Shown one piece after another: positions 1 through 9,126 of a stretch of 64,000 bases of DNA (position 1 is its first letter; the number at the start of each line of letters is the position of its first letter). Both the position numbers and the translations under genes were made by a program. Source of the stretch: Sporobolomyces roseus (lineage: Eukaryota; Basidiomycota; Microbotryomycetes; Sporidiobolales; Sporidiobolaceae). Under the pieces are notes generated by a model. That model saw only the letters and a program-made list of their open reading frames with translations. It did not search any database and was not told the DNA's origin. Location of the stretch: the NCBI GenBank assembly GCA_016617785.1, contig JADILM010000007.1, positions 124,001 to 188,000 on the forward strand, in the 5' to 3' direction.

Positions 1-808
1 CGATCTCTGTGTGTGTTCAGAATGGCTCGATTTCCCTTTCTACGTTTTCGATCCTCGCTTCTCCGATCCTGGATTCCCCATGCGAAGGATTATCGACGAA
101 TACGACGCAAGACGAAGCGGATTCTCACCTCAAGAATCACAAGCTTCACCTTTCCACCTCGGCTCTTACCACCGTCACTTGCAGCCTGAGTCGTTTCCAT
201 CGTCGATGTTCCCTTCCTCCGACTTTGCTCAAGAATCGACTCAACCTGCTCCTCATCTCTTCAGTCCTGGAGTTCCTCTCGATCTTACCGTGCCTCCTAG
301 TCGACACGGGAGACAGGATACCGCCAACACGAATCCTCACGGCAGCTTCGGCTCTTCACATACCGCAATCTCTCGCCAGAAACCCGACAACGAGGCCTTG
401 ATCGGTCTAGGGATCTCGATGTACAACTACTCGGATAACGCACTGGCACCTACGATGCAAGAAGAGATCTACTCGCATCAGCTCGAGAGCGATCGAATGG
501 AGGAGGAACAAAGATGGAGGATTGAAGAAGAGTTCAGCCCCGCACCTCCTCATCACCCTCGTCGATCTTCCGTCGCTCCAATCGTCGCTGGTGCTTCACT
601 CGGACCTTCTTCCTTCTCCCTCGTCGATTTCAACGATGTTCGTCCTGCAACCGCTACTGTCGGATCAGCTTCGTCTAAATCTCAACAGGTCAACATCGAA
701 GAACATCCTCGATCTGAGTCTACTGTTCAATACCAATCTCCAATCGAAGAAGAAGAGCCGACTTCTCGTCATGAAGATTTTGCAAAAACTGGAAACACTT
801 ATCCCTAA
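1..808 (+). CDS. 3' end of an unknown protein (partial)
   Basis: This is an open frame that enters from the left edge of the window and stops at 808, giving about 265 visible residues. A splice acceptor is possible at 15-20 (tgttcag), so the last exon may begin at 21. The protein is rich in Ser, Pro, Glu and His. It has an aromatic N-terminal patch (EWLDFPFYVFDP), a charged stretch around residues 155-170 with many Glu and Arg, and an acidic tail with EEEE near residue 247. I see no catalytic motif and no membrane segment. Codon use (many TCG, CTC and CGA) matches the neighbouring genes, which supports real coding. I do not recognise the family. It is convergent with the aldehyde dehydrogenase gene that ends at 1278. 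Confidence 0.6.
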   Translation, partial: DLCVCSEWLDFPFYVFDPRFSDPGFPMRRIIDEYDARRSGFSPQESQASPFHLGSYHRHLQPESFPSSMFPSSDFAQESTQPAPHLFSPGVPLDLTVPPSRHGRQDTANTNPHGSFGSSHTAISRQKPDNEALIGLGISMYNYSDNALAPTMQEEIYSHQLESDRMEEEQRWRIEEEFSPAPPHHPRRSSVAPIVAGASLGPSSFSLVDFNDVRPATATVGSASSKSQQVNIEEHPRSESTVQYQSPIEEEEPTSRHEDFAKTGNTYP

Positions 809-1277
809 TCAACCTCATCCTTCGCGCTGAAAACCCTTTCGACTCTTCCACATCACTCCTCTACGCCGATCTACTTCACTCTTCTTACCCTTGCACATAC
901 TAGTCTACGTCTCTCTCGCAAATAATCCCCATACCCTTATATGTATCTACTTTATCTTTCCTTATTCAGCGAGTACATATCTCCTTGATCCAACCACCCT
1001 TCTCTAGCTTTATACCAATTCGTTATCAGTACCGCTTCTTCTTCTTTCCTTAACTCTTCGAACCCAAAAGCTTTTGTCACTTTCCTTCGTTCCTTTCTTG
1101 TTCGCAATTTCGCAATTCTCAATTTGGCCCTCTCCCGCTCACCGTCGCAATGAATGAGTACAGCAAACAAATTTGACGATAACAACTGACAAAGCGAAGG
1201 AGGAGCTACAAAAAAACACTACTGATTGACTCGAAAACCTTTTTTTTCTTTCTGTCTTTCAACCCTGAACCGCGACA
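809..1277. other. Convergent intergenic region
   Basis: These 469 bases lie between the stop codons of two convergent genes. The stretch is pyrimidine-rich and holds short AT-rich runs and one run of eight T at 1242-1249. I see no supported gene in it. It should contain both 3' UTRs. Confidence 0.5.
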
Positions 1278-3831
1278 CTAGAGTTTACTCCTTCCTCTGA
1301 AGATAGCGATAACAGTCGTCAAGACCGCAAAGAGTTTCAACAAAGTCGAGAGTCCATATTTAGTAGGCTTCTTGATGACTGCCTTTGAAGCGAACATCAA
1401 GAACTTGAATTTCTTGTCTGTTTGTACCACTCTCACGGTTTTCATCAGTGACTCGTTCGAGCGAAGAGGAAGAGAGGTGAGATGAGAGAGACGTACCGGT
1501 GTAAGGAGGGTAACGAGAAGCCATTACTGCGTCCATCCAAGTTGGCACATGTGCGAAAGCTCGTTCGTGAGAGAAAGTATCGAATGACCTATCACTCGGA
1601 TCTCATCAGCTTGAGCTTCAAGGGAAGGTAAGGAAAAGAGAAAGGAGAGAGACTCACTTCTTGCCGTGATAGTTTCCGTGACCTGCTTTACCAGTTCCAC
1701 CGAAAGGTAATCCTGGAATCAAGAAATGAACGAGCACATCATTCTGAACGAAACCTCCTGAACGAGTGCGCTCAAAGACTGTATATTACCCAACTCTAGG
1801 AGATCAGCTCTTGACAGGAGAGGAGGGAATGAGGAAGAAAAGGAGACATACTGTAATCCTTTTCTTTGGTCGATTGAGTGAAGACGTAAATGACTAGAGG
1901 AGTATCACGACGCTGAACGAAATGAATCATGGCTTCCTTGTTAGGCATCGTCATGATTGGAAGAATAGGTCCAAAGATTTCATCTGCGAGATTCTTGCCA
2001 ATTATCAGCTTCTCCTCCCGACTATGAAGTTGAAGAGAGAGAGTTTCTCCAAACTCACCAGACATCAATGAATCATCAGGTTTAACGTTCCTAACCAAAG
2101 TAACCTCGATTTTCCTCTCCCCCTCGTCCCTCTTTCCTCCCGCAACAATCTCTCCTTTAGTCTCATCCAACAGTTTAGACAAACGTTTGAAATGGTTCTC
2201 GTTGATAATCTTTGAGAAGTTCTTCGAGGCGAGTAAAGAATTCGTCGTAGTACCGGAAGAGGGAGATGGGGCGGAGAATTCAGAGAGTGCTCGTTTGAGA
2301 GCTGCGATGAGTTTCGGCTCGAGTTCGGGAGTACAGAGAATGTAATCGGTGCTATAGGAGAGAGGGGGGAAGTTCAGCACAAAGAACAGTGGGAAGGGAG
2401 GGAGATATTGAGAGTTGAGCTTACGAGATACAAATCTGTCAAACGAGAACTAGTCAGTCATCAAGTCTTCTGTCACTTCCACTCAAACTAGAGGAGAGGA
2501 GAGTAGTGTGTGAAACTTACTTGACCAGCATTCGAGAATTTAGCCCAAATGATCCTCCTAGCAGCCACATCCAAATCTGCATCGTCCAAAACAATCGCGG
2601 GACTCTTACCCCCCAACTCCAAAGTGACAGGAGTCAAATGTTCCGCCGCAGCTTTACTGACGATTTTACCAACGTTCCCAGAACCAGTGTAGAAAATGTG
2701 ATCGAATTGAAGTTTGAGAAGGGACGAGGTTTGGTCGATTGCACCGGTTATACAGATGTAGGATTGAGGGTCGAGGTATTTGGGGAGGAGTCGTGCGATC
2801 AAAGCGGCACAGGATGGGGCTTGCTCAGCGGGCTAAATGGAAGGAGATGGGTGGAAAAAGGAAAAGAGTCAGTTTGAATGGCAGATGAAGAGCGAGGAGG
2901 CAAGGAGAGTCTACCTTGACGATAGCGGTACATCCTGCGGCGATGGCACCGAGAAGAGGAACGAGGAGGAGAGTGATGGGATCTGAGAAGATAATGCGAG
3001 AGAACGATCAGTTACCGTTCGATAATTTGACATTCTCTCGACATAATCGACTCACAGTTCCAAGTACCAATGATCAAAGTGACACCTGTAAGCGTCAATT
3101 TGCTCGTCGAATCGTCAGTCTTGTCACAAAAACGACATCAATTCGAAAGAATAAGCGATGCTCACCCTTTGGTTCATGGTAAACTTTTGGTTTAGCCGCT
3201 TTCCACATGAACACGGTACTGACATTATCAGGTTTCGCCCATTTCTCAACATGATCATAAACCTCATTAATCTCTGCTTTGACCGGATTCAATTCTGCGA
3301 CGATAGTTTCGAAAGCGGGTCTTCCAAAATCCGACTCCAAGGCTTTGACAAATGCATCTTCATTATCTTGCTATATAATCGAAACGAGAGGGTTAGTTGG
3401 GGAGAAGGAGGAGAGGGAGAAGGGAGAGGGGGACGGACGATGAGGAATCCTAATTGCTTGATTTGATGTTTACGCCAGGAAACGGGTCGGGTCTTGCCAG
3501 TCAAGAAAGTCTCGTAGACTGTATCATAAGCCTATAACGACAAGAAAGAAGGGGTAGAGTCAGTCTCAAGAAGGAAGTGAGATTTCAGGTGAGAGTGGGG
3601 ATCGATCGAGCCGAGAACTTGACGAGAGGAGTTGCTACTCGGTGAAGAGTATGTGTGCGTGCTTGTGAGAGTATTAGTGGTGTACCGAGAGTAGTTCGAC
3701 GTGAGAGAGGCGAGTAGTCAAGTCTTGATGAATCGGAATCTTGGAGAGGTGGGAAGCGACGAGAGGCGTGATTGAGAGGGGATACTTACAGGTTTGATCT
3801 GATCTACAGGAGTGAATTCCATGTTGCTCAT
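1278..3831 (-). CDS. Fatty-aldehyde-type aldehyde dehydrogenase (ALDH3 class)
   Basis: The product oxidises aldehydes to acids with NAD(P)+ and resembles fungal Hfd1-type fatty aldehyde dehydrogenases. The start at 3829-3831 begins MSNMEFTPVDQIKP, followed by a GTAAGT donor. The next exon reads AYDTVYETFLTGKTRP, typical of an ALDH3 N-terminus. Further motifs in order are FYTGSGNVGK (cofactor site), LELGGKSP with the general-base Glu, NAGQ, and the catalytic Cys in ICIS, then EIFGPILP and FVQRRDTPLV. The C-terminus has a hydrophobic segment (TLLKLFAVLTTVIAIF) before RGRSKL, a likely tail anchor to ER or lipid-droplet membrane as in fatty aldehyde dehydrogenases. The catalytic Cys sits in an 11-nt microexon at 2425-2435. 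The gene is divergent from the lipid phosphatase gene, with only 110 bp between start codons. The ALDH3 class call is firm; the exact substrate is inferred. Confidence 0.9.
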
Positions 3832-3941
3832 CTTTGATAGAATCGGGAGTGAAGTGGAAGAGAGCAAGAGATTCGATTCGGATCCCGGCGATCTTTCAAC
3901 TCCTTCCCTCGCTCACTACTACTCCCTTTCGAACGATAGGG
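3832..3941. promoter_or_regulatory. Short divergent promoter (ALDH / lipid phosphatase)
   Basis: Only 110 bp separate the two proposed start codons. The control elements must therefore be shared, or must overlap the transcribed regions. I see no clear TATA box. Confidence 0.4.
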
Positions 3942-5261
3942 ATGGCTAATCCATCCTCTGTCTTATCCTCACCACACGCCAAAAGGATTCAACGACAATT
4001 CTCATTCATTTCACCCGCTTTACTTTTCGACTGGATTATAGTCCTCCTCCTGGGCTTCCTCTCTCATTATATAGAACGTAGATACCCTTATGTAAACCCT
4101 ACACTCTTACTCTCCTCTCTTTACTCTCTACAAGCTAATAGAGTCCCTCGAACAGGAGAGACCTTTGGAACCTTACCTCGATGATCCAAATTATCATTAT
4201 CCTTTGTTGAAGGAACAAGTACCGGCAGGACCAGGGAGTAAAATGGAATGGATCACTTGGTACCTTCCTCTAGCGGTAATCGTCATCGTTGCCGCTTCGA
4301 AAAGGTCATTTCATGACATCCACCATGGCGTATTAGGATTAGCAGCCTCCAGAGCAATCATGAGATTGACAGTGGAATTTGTACGCACTCTTTCTCCCAC
4401 TCAGCCTCGTCGAGAAAAGAAGCTGATGATCAGAGAGAGAGCTACAGCTGAAAACTCAGGTCGGAAGATTGAGACCCTCGTTCTTTTCAAGGTGTGATTA
4501 CGACGCAGTTGCGAAAGTATGTCAGGGTTCATTCGAACTCGTCAAGGATGGTAGGAAATCATTCCCTTCTGGTGAGCTCTCAATTTTTTTTTTACTCTCT
4601 CCCTTTTCCTTCTTCCCCCTCTCTCTACATCTCTAATATCTATTCCTATTCCGCTCTCCCCTTCTCCTCCTCCTTCATCGTCTCCTCATTCATCTACCTG
4701 CACTCCTGCCGCCTTTCTCCCTTTCTCTTTCCACCCTCTCCATAAAACACGCAGCTGACAAACTTCTCTACATTCCAGGTCACTCCTCAACTTCTTTCCA
4801 AGGTTTATTCTTCCTAACCCTCTTCCTAGCGGGCAAGAACGGTATGTCCCCATCCTCCTTTCCCCTATCCCCTCTCTTCTCTCCCTTCCTAACCCCCCCT
4901 CTCTCCCTCTTCTCTCGTAGGTGCATTCGCCCTCTCCTCCCCCTACCCCCGTTCAACTCCTTTCCAATCCCGTTTCCTCCGACTCTCAATCTGTATCAGT
5001 CCCGTTTTCCTCGCGACCTGGGTCTGTCTAACTCGTTTACAAGATCATTGGCACCATCCAACCGACGTCATGGCTGGTGCACTCATTGGAAGTGCGTGTG
5101 CTCTCCTGAGTTATGGGGTTTATTATAAGGTACCTTTTTGGGTGGGTGAAGGGATGGAGTTGAGCGAGTTGGGGAGACCGAGAGAGGTTTATGGGTTTAA
5201 AGAGGGGGAAATTAGATTGGAGGATGAGGAGGAGGTTCGAGAGGGGGAGGAACAGGCATAG
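3942..5261 (+). CDS. PAP2-family lipid phosphate phosphatase
   Basis: This is an integral membrane phosphatase of the Dpp1/Lpp1 type that removes phosphate from phosphatidate, diacylglycerol pyrophosphate or related lipids. I chose the ATG at 3942 (MANPSSVLSS) because the first hydrophobic segment (LLFDWIIVLLLGFLSHY) follows at a normal distance; an in-frame ATG at 3834 adds 36 residues without conservation. Exon 1 ends at 4091 and exon 2 begins at 4144. The PAP2 signature runs over three exons: VGRLRPSFFSRC (motif 1, with the LRP form also found in yeast Dpp1), KSFPSGHSS (motif 2, catalytic His) and RLQDHWHHPTDVMAG (motif 3). Several further hydrophobic helices separate these motifs. The C-terminus is acidic (EDEEEVREGEEQA) and probably cytosolic. 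Substrate preference cannot be read from sequence. Confidence 0.9.
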
Positions 5262-5448
5262 AAATTCGAAGCTAGTATTATAGACTCGGTGGGAGAGGAG
5301 TAATAGAGTACAGAGAGCGAGAGAAGCGTAGCTTTTCAAAATGGGTAATACTATTATCATATTCCATCTTCTCATCTCCCTCGAACGAAAGCACGAGAGA
5401 AGGACCACGAGAACTACAACTGAGAGGTCACGAGAGAGATAGGCAGTA

Positions 5449-6699
5449 CTAGAGAAAAGAGTTCAAGGTGTTCATTCGATAAATCTTGATTTGACGATAC
5501 GAAAAGATTCGGTGTTTACACAATGATCGGTCGGCATGCGAATAGTGAGATGGAGAGCTGGGCCTGGAGCTCACCCGAGCTGTGGGAGCACGTTCACGGC
5601 TTGCGGGACCGGGAGAGGCAGAGGGTGAATAATCGATGAACTCTTCCCATGCGTCGTTGATATAGAGGTATCCTTTCTTTTCCGTCCAGCCAGTGGCTCC
5701 TTCTGGTACCTATGAGAGAATGGATGATCAGCAAAGTCTGCACAAAACTCTCCGAGGCTAAAATAAACGAACACTGAGCTCCTTCGTATCTTCATTCCAA
5801 ACCCTGTCATCATCGAAAGCGCGTCCTTCTTGCTTTCCTTTCGGACAGACTCGGCTATGAGCATTCCGAACTTGTCTGCAGAGGAGGTCAGCATGATGAC
5901 TCGAGTCTTGTAGACTGGGAAAACTTATGCTTTGAACCAAGCTTTGTGACAGTCTCCACATTCACCCTTTCCGGGGTCGCCTATAGTGTGGAACGACTTG
6001 ACGTGCACATGAAGGTGCTGCTCACAAGCATCCGATGTTAGCGAGTGAGCGAGATCCCGCCTGAACGATACACACTCTTACACCGGGCCTGACTACTATA
6101 TAACACCATTTGCACGCTGACTGCGGTATCTCGGACGGCAAGAGTTGTCGAGGCACGATGCGTTGAGCAGTTTGGTTAGAATAGATGTAGCCTTTTGTTG
6201 GCGTCCATTCAGAGGCTCCTTCTGGCAGCTGTGAGTATTCAGCTGATCAGCACTCGCAGCAATAGCTGTATTCAGCTGATCAGCACTCGCAGCAATAGCT
6301 GTATAGAGGTGAACAGGACTGACACTGAGCTCCTTCATCTCTTCGTTCCAAGTCCTCGTGTCTTCAGAAGCGCGTCTTTCTTGCTGCCCTTTGGGGCAGA
6401 CGAGTTGATGGGCATTGTAATACCGTCTGTAAAAGAGTCAGGCCCAAGACCGAACAAGCTCGCCCGTGGGCATACAGCTTACAGTTTGAACCAAGCTCGG
6501 TCACAAGGTTCGCATCCGAGCTTGTCGGGATCATCGTTTGTGTGGAACGCCTTCACGTGTATATGGAGGTTCTGCACACGAATTGTCAATGTCAGCTTAG
6601 TTTTGATTTGGCTTGATCAAATTGCTCGCTCACCCGAGGCTGGATCACTACATAGCACCATTTGCACACGGGCTGTGGCGTCAAGTGTGGCCGAGACAT
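5449..6699 (-). CDS. Two-unit zinc-finger protein, probably decaying
   Basis: The gene starts at 6697-6699 (MSRPHLTPQP) and holds two copies of one unit. Unit 1 reads CKWCYVVIQPR, intron, NLHIHVKAFH, then CEPCDRAWFKL, intron, then NAHQLVCPKG and TRTWNEEMKELS, intron, LPEGASEWTPTKGYIY. Unit 2 repeats this as CKWCYIVVRPG, HLHVHVKSFH, CGDCHKAWFKA, NAHSRVCPKG, RVWNEDTKELS and VPEGATGWTEKKGYLYIN. Each unit supplies a C2H2-like and a C2HC-like zinc site. In unit 2 the donor after AWFKA reads ATAAGT instead of GTAAGT (5938), so retention of that intron stops translation at 5935; the distal exons to 5449 may be untranslated. The downstream end is uncertain. The module is shared with the plus-strand genes at 16515 and 19426. 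A nucleic-acid-binding role is plausible but unproven. A pseudogene is the main alternative. Confidence 0.55.
6236..6301. repeat. 33-bp tandem duplication inside an intron
   Basis: Two adjacent perfect copies of a 33-bp unit (6236-6268 and 6269-6301) lie in the intron between the WNEEMKELS and LPEGASEW exons of the minus-strand zinc-finger gene. The unit contains a branch-site-like CTGAT, so the duplication also doubles the candidate branch point. Confidence 0.85.
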
Positions 6700-7264
6700 T
6701 CTTGACTTGTAAATCTTGCTGCAGGGAGGTACAATTAGGAAAGAAAGAGTCGAAAGGGAATCAGAACGGGAGACAGCGATCCGAGGCCTTTTTCGGAGGG
6801 AACGGGATTAGACGAATTATCGCTGACAACTCGCTCGATATATTCTTCACGCTACCGTCTCCCGCTATTGTAGCTCCTCTGAAGCTCCGGTCCGTGAAGG
6901 CAAGAGGGCGAAATCCTGAAAAGTCTGCTCGGAAAATGCGATTCATCAACTCAAACATGCGGCTACGAAGCGGAATTCGGCTCACCATATCCTCGAGCCG
7001 TTGCTATCTCTGTCTAAGCGCCTTCCGAAGCGTCAAGCGGGAGCAGAAGGGGAGAAAAGCAAACTTCGGGGGATTAAGCATACGGAAGCCTCGAGTCTCG
7101 TTCGCAATCGTTCCATCGGTATGAAGAGAGGATCTAGGTAGGTTTGAGGTAATCCCGAGATATCCTGAGCTAGCGAGGTGAAGTGAGAGAGCAGAAAAGA
7201 TCGACTCGCTTCTCTCCTTCTTACCCTTCACGACTCGACTCGAAGCTAGCTTGGATCAACTCGA
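6700..7264. promoter_or_regulatory. Divergent promoter region: zinc-finger gene / F-box copy 1
   Basis: These 565 bases lie between the start codons of divergent genes. The right half (from about 7103) is similar to the region upstream of the F-box copy at the right edge of the window. The left half (6720-7000) has open frames but nothing I recognise. Confidence 0.4.
7180..7264 (+). repeat. F-box family 5' flank, copy 1
   Basis: This stretch immediately before the F-box copy 1 start is repeated at 12700-12783 and 63808-63909. All three share a purine-rich start, then AAAAGATCGA, then AAGCTAGCTTGGATC. It is probably the conserved proximal promoter or 5' UTR of the family. Confidence 0.7.
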
Positions 7265-8729
7265 ATGACTTCAGTAGATGGTATGGAAGATATGGTAAGC
7301 CTCTCCTAGCTTTCCTCGCTCTTCTCGCTGTTGCTGACCCTTCCCCTCTCTCATCAGTCAACCTCGAATGAAACGAACGCTACATCAGGAGGGAAGAGTA
7401 CAGAGATGGAGAATAGTAATCAGGCAGCTCCCAAGGTGAGTTCCGATTGATCGCTCGCCCCTTTGAGCCTCACTTAATCGCTTCTCTCTCTCCCTCAGAT
7501 CGATCGACTTTCCCTCCTCCCAAACGAACTCCTCGATCACATCTTCGACCTCGCCTACTCTATCAGGAGTCCTTCAACCGGCGCTTTATCGAAAAGACTC
7601 AGTCCCTTTCACATAACCGGACTTTATCGTCGAATCTACCTCGCAAAACCCGATAATCTCAGCATGCTTATCGATAGGATCAAGAGCTCGCCAGATCTGG
7701 GCGAATTGGTGTCGGATCTAATGTTATATAAAGTCTACGGCGACAAAGTCCCGCCCTTCGAGACCGTTGAGCTCGATCAATTCTTCAGTCGCCTCATTCG
7801 CCTCGAATCGCTCGACCTCGACAATGATCCCTATGGCGTCCTTTCCCACTCTGCGATCCCTATCTATTATCGACTACAACAGAGACTATGGAGCATTCGA
7901 CACTACCAGTACACCACATCTTCCACTCCTCACTCACTTCACAGTCACAGGCTTCGATGCGGACGATCTCTCGATCGCCTCTTTCTGTAATCTCTGCCCT
8001 TCCCTTACGCACCTCGCACTAGAGTGCGACTCGCCGTCTCACTCTGATCTACTCGAACTACTCCCTGTCAATCTATCGAGACTTGACCTTGAGTGTCGAG
8101 GTCTCGAAGCCGACGACCTATGCGAACGACATCTCTCCCGTTTCACCCATCTTCAGCATCTCGTACTCGACGACGGAATGTTCACTAGCACCCTTCCCTC
8201 TCATCTCCTCGAACTCCGTGCACTCGCAATACTCGAACTCGGTGCCGGACGAATCTCGACCAGCGAAATGAGCAGACTGTTCAACAAAGTTCCGATCAAT
8301 CGTCTCAGGCTGGATTTGGCGAGAGGGGAGATTGGTTATCGATTGGAAGTGGATGAGAACGGATCAGCGGGAGGAAGGTGGGTGCCGGGAGAGGGAAGAT
8401 TGGCAGCGGGAGATTGGGTCATTCCGAAGTTCGATCTGCAGGGAGACGGAGACTTTACCCTCGAAGGAGCTCGTGAGATGTTACGTGAAGCTGAAGAGCT
8501 AGGTGTCGAGGTTGAGGGGTCGATTATCAGAGCTATCGAAGTGATGGACGCTTATTACCTCGAAATCGCCAACATCGCCATCTATCGCTGCTTCAGAGAC
8601 AGGACCTTCAGCCACTATTTGGACGTACAGGAGCTGCATCTACACTCTCGACTCCCTCATCTCGACCTCGCCTCTCTCGATCCGAACAACCTCAAACTCG
8701 TCAAGACAGATTTACCTGATGAAGGATGA
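7265..8729 (+). pseudogene. F-box/LRR family copy 1, frameshifted
   Basis: Exon 1 (7265-7294), exon 2 (7358-7435) and exon 3 (from 7499) are in phase and give an F-box-like segment, LSLLPNELLDHIFDLAY. This leads into DRIKSSPDLGELV and LIRLESLDLDNDPYG. Compared with copy 2 at 13192, 107 net bases are then missing near 7836-7842, so the leucine-rich remainder (PLLTHFTVTGFDADD and onward) lies in a different frame; the original frame stops by 7990. A second lesion changes a Trp codon to TGA at 8727-8729, eleven codons from the end seen in copy 2. Intact F-box/LRR proteins link substrates to SCF ubiquitin ligases. This copy could give only an F-box-bearing short protein or a separate C-terminal protein. 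Confidence 0.8.
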
Positions 8730-9126
8730 TTCGCTTTGAGCTTGGAAGCGGGAGAGGTCTGAGCAGGCGAGAATGCTGCACAAATCGGTGATAGCGGAAG
8801 AAGTGCGAGGAAAATAGCTAGACGAGGGTCCGAGACGAGGAGAAGATCTGGGTTTGAAAACTGTTTTGTAACGAGTAGTTCTTTTCATCTGTCTCTGTCT
8901 CTGAGTTCTCTCGACGTTACACGAGAGCAGACACTGATGCTAACCCAGCGAGTCTGACAAAGAAATTGCACAGAAAGAAAGTAAAACTTATTGTTGATCG
9001 CGAATTCGAGATCTAGCGAATGAACCTCCAGTCTAGCCATAAACATTCGTGTGATCTTTCCATCTACACGACGCGAACCTCTACAATGTTGATCAGGAGA
9101 TTACCTCGAGAACAGAGAGTTGAGAC
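8730..9126. other. Convergent intergenic region
   Basis: These 397 bases separate the F-box copy 1 frame from the AAA ATPase stop. I see no supported gene. The region 9000-9080 could hold one further AAA exon if GTGAGT at 9122-9127 is used as a splice donor. Confidence 0.4.

Noticed and set aside
6232..6301. Apparent AIAASADQLNT protein repeat
   Set aside because: The 33-bp duplication falls between a GT donor and an AG acceptor that keep phase with the paralogous unit, so it is intronic.
6195..7124. Long plus-strand open frame of 309 codons
   Set aside because: It lies antisense to the zinc-finger exons and promoter, starts at a weak codon, and has no motif. The minus strand explains the region with good splice sites.
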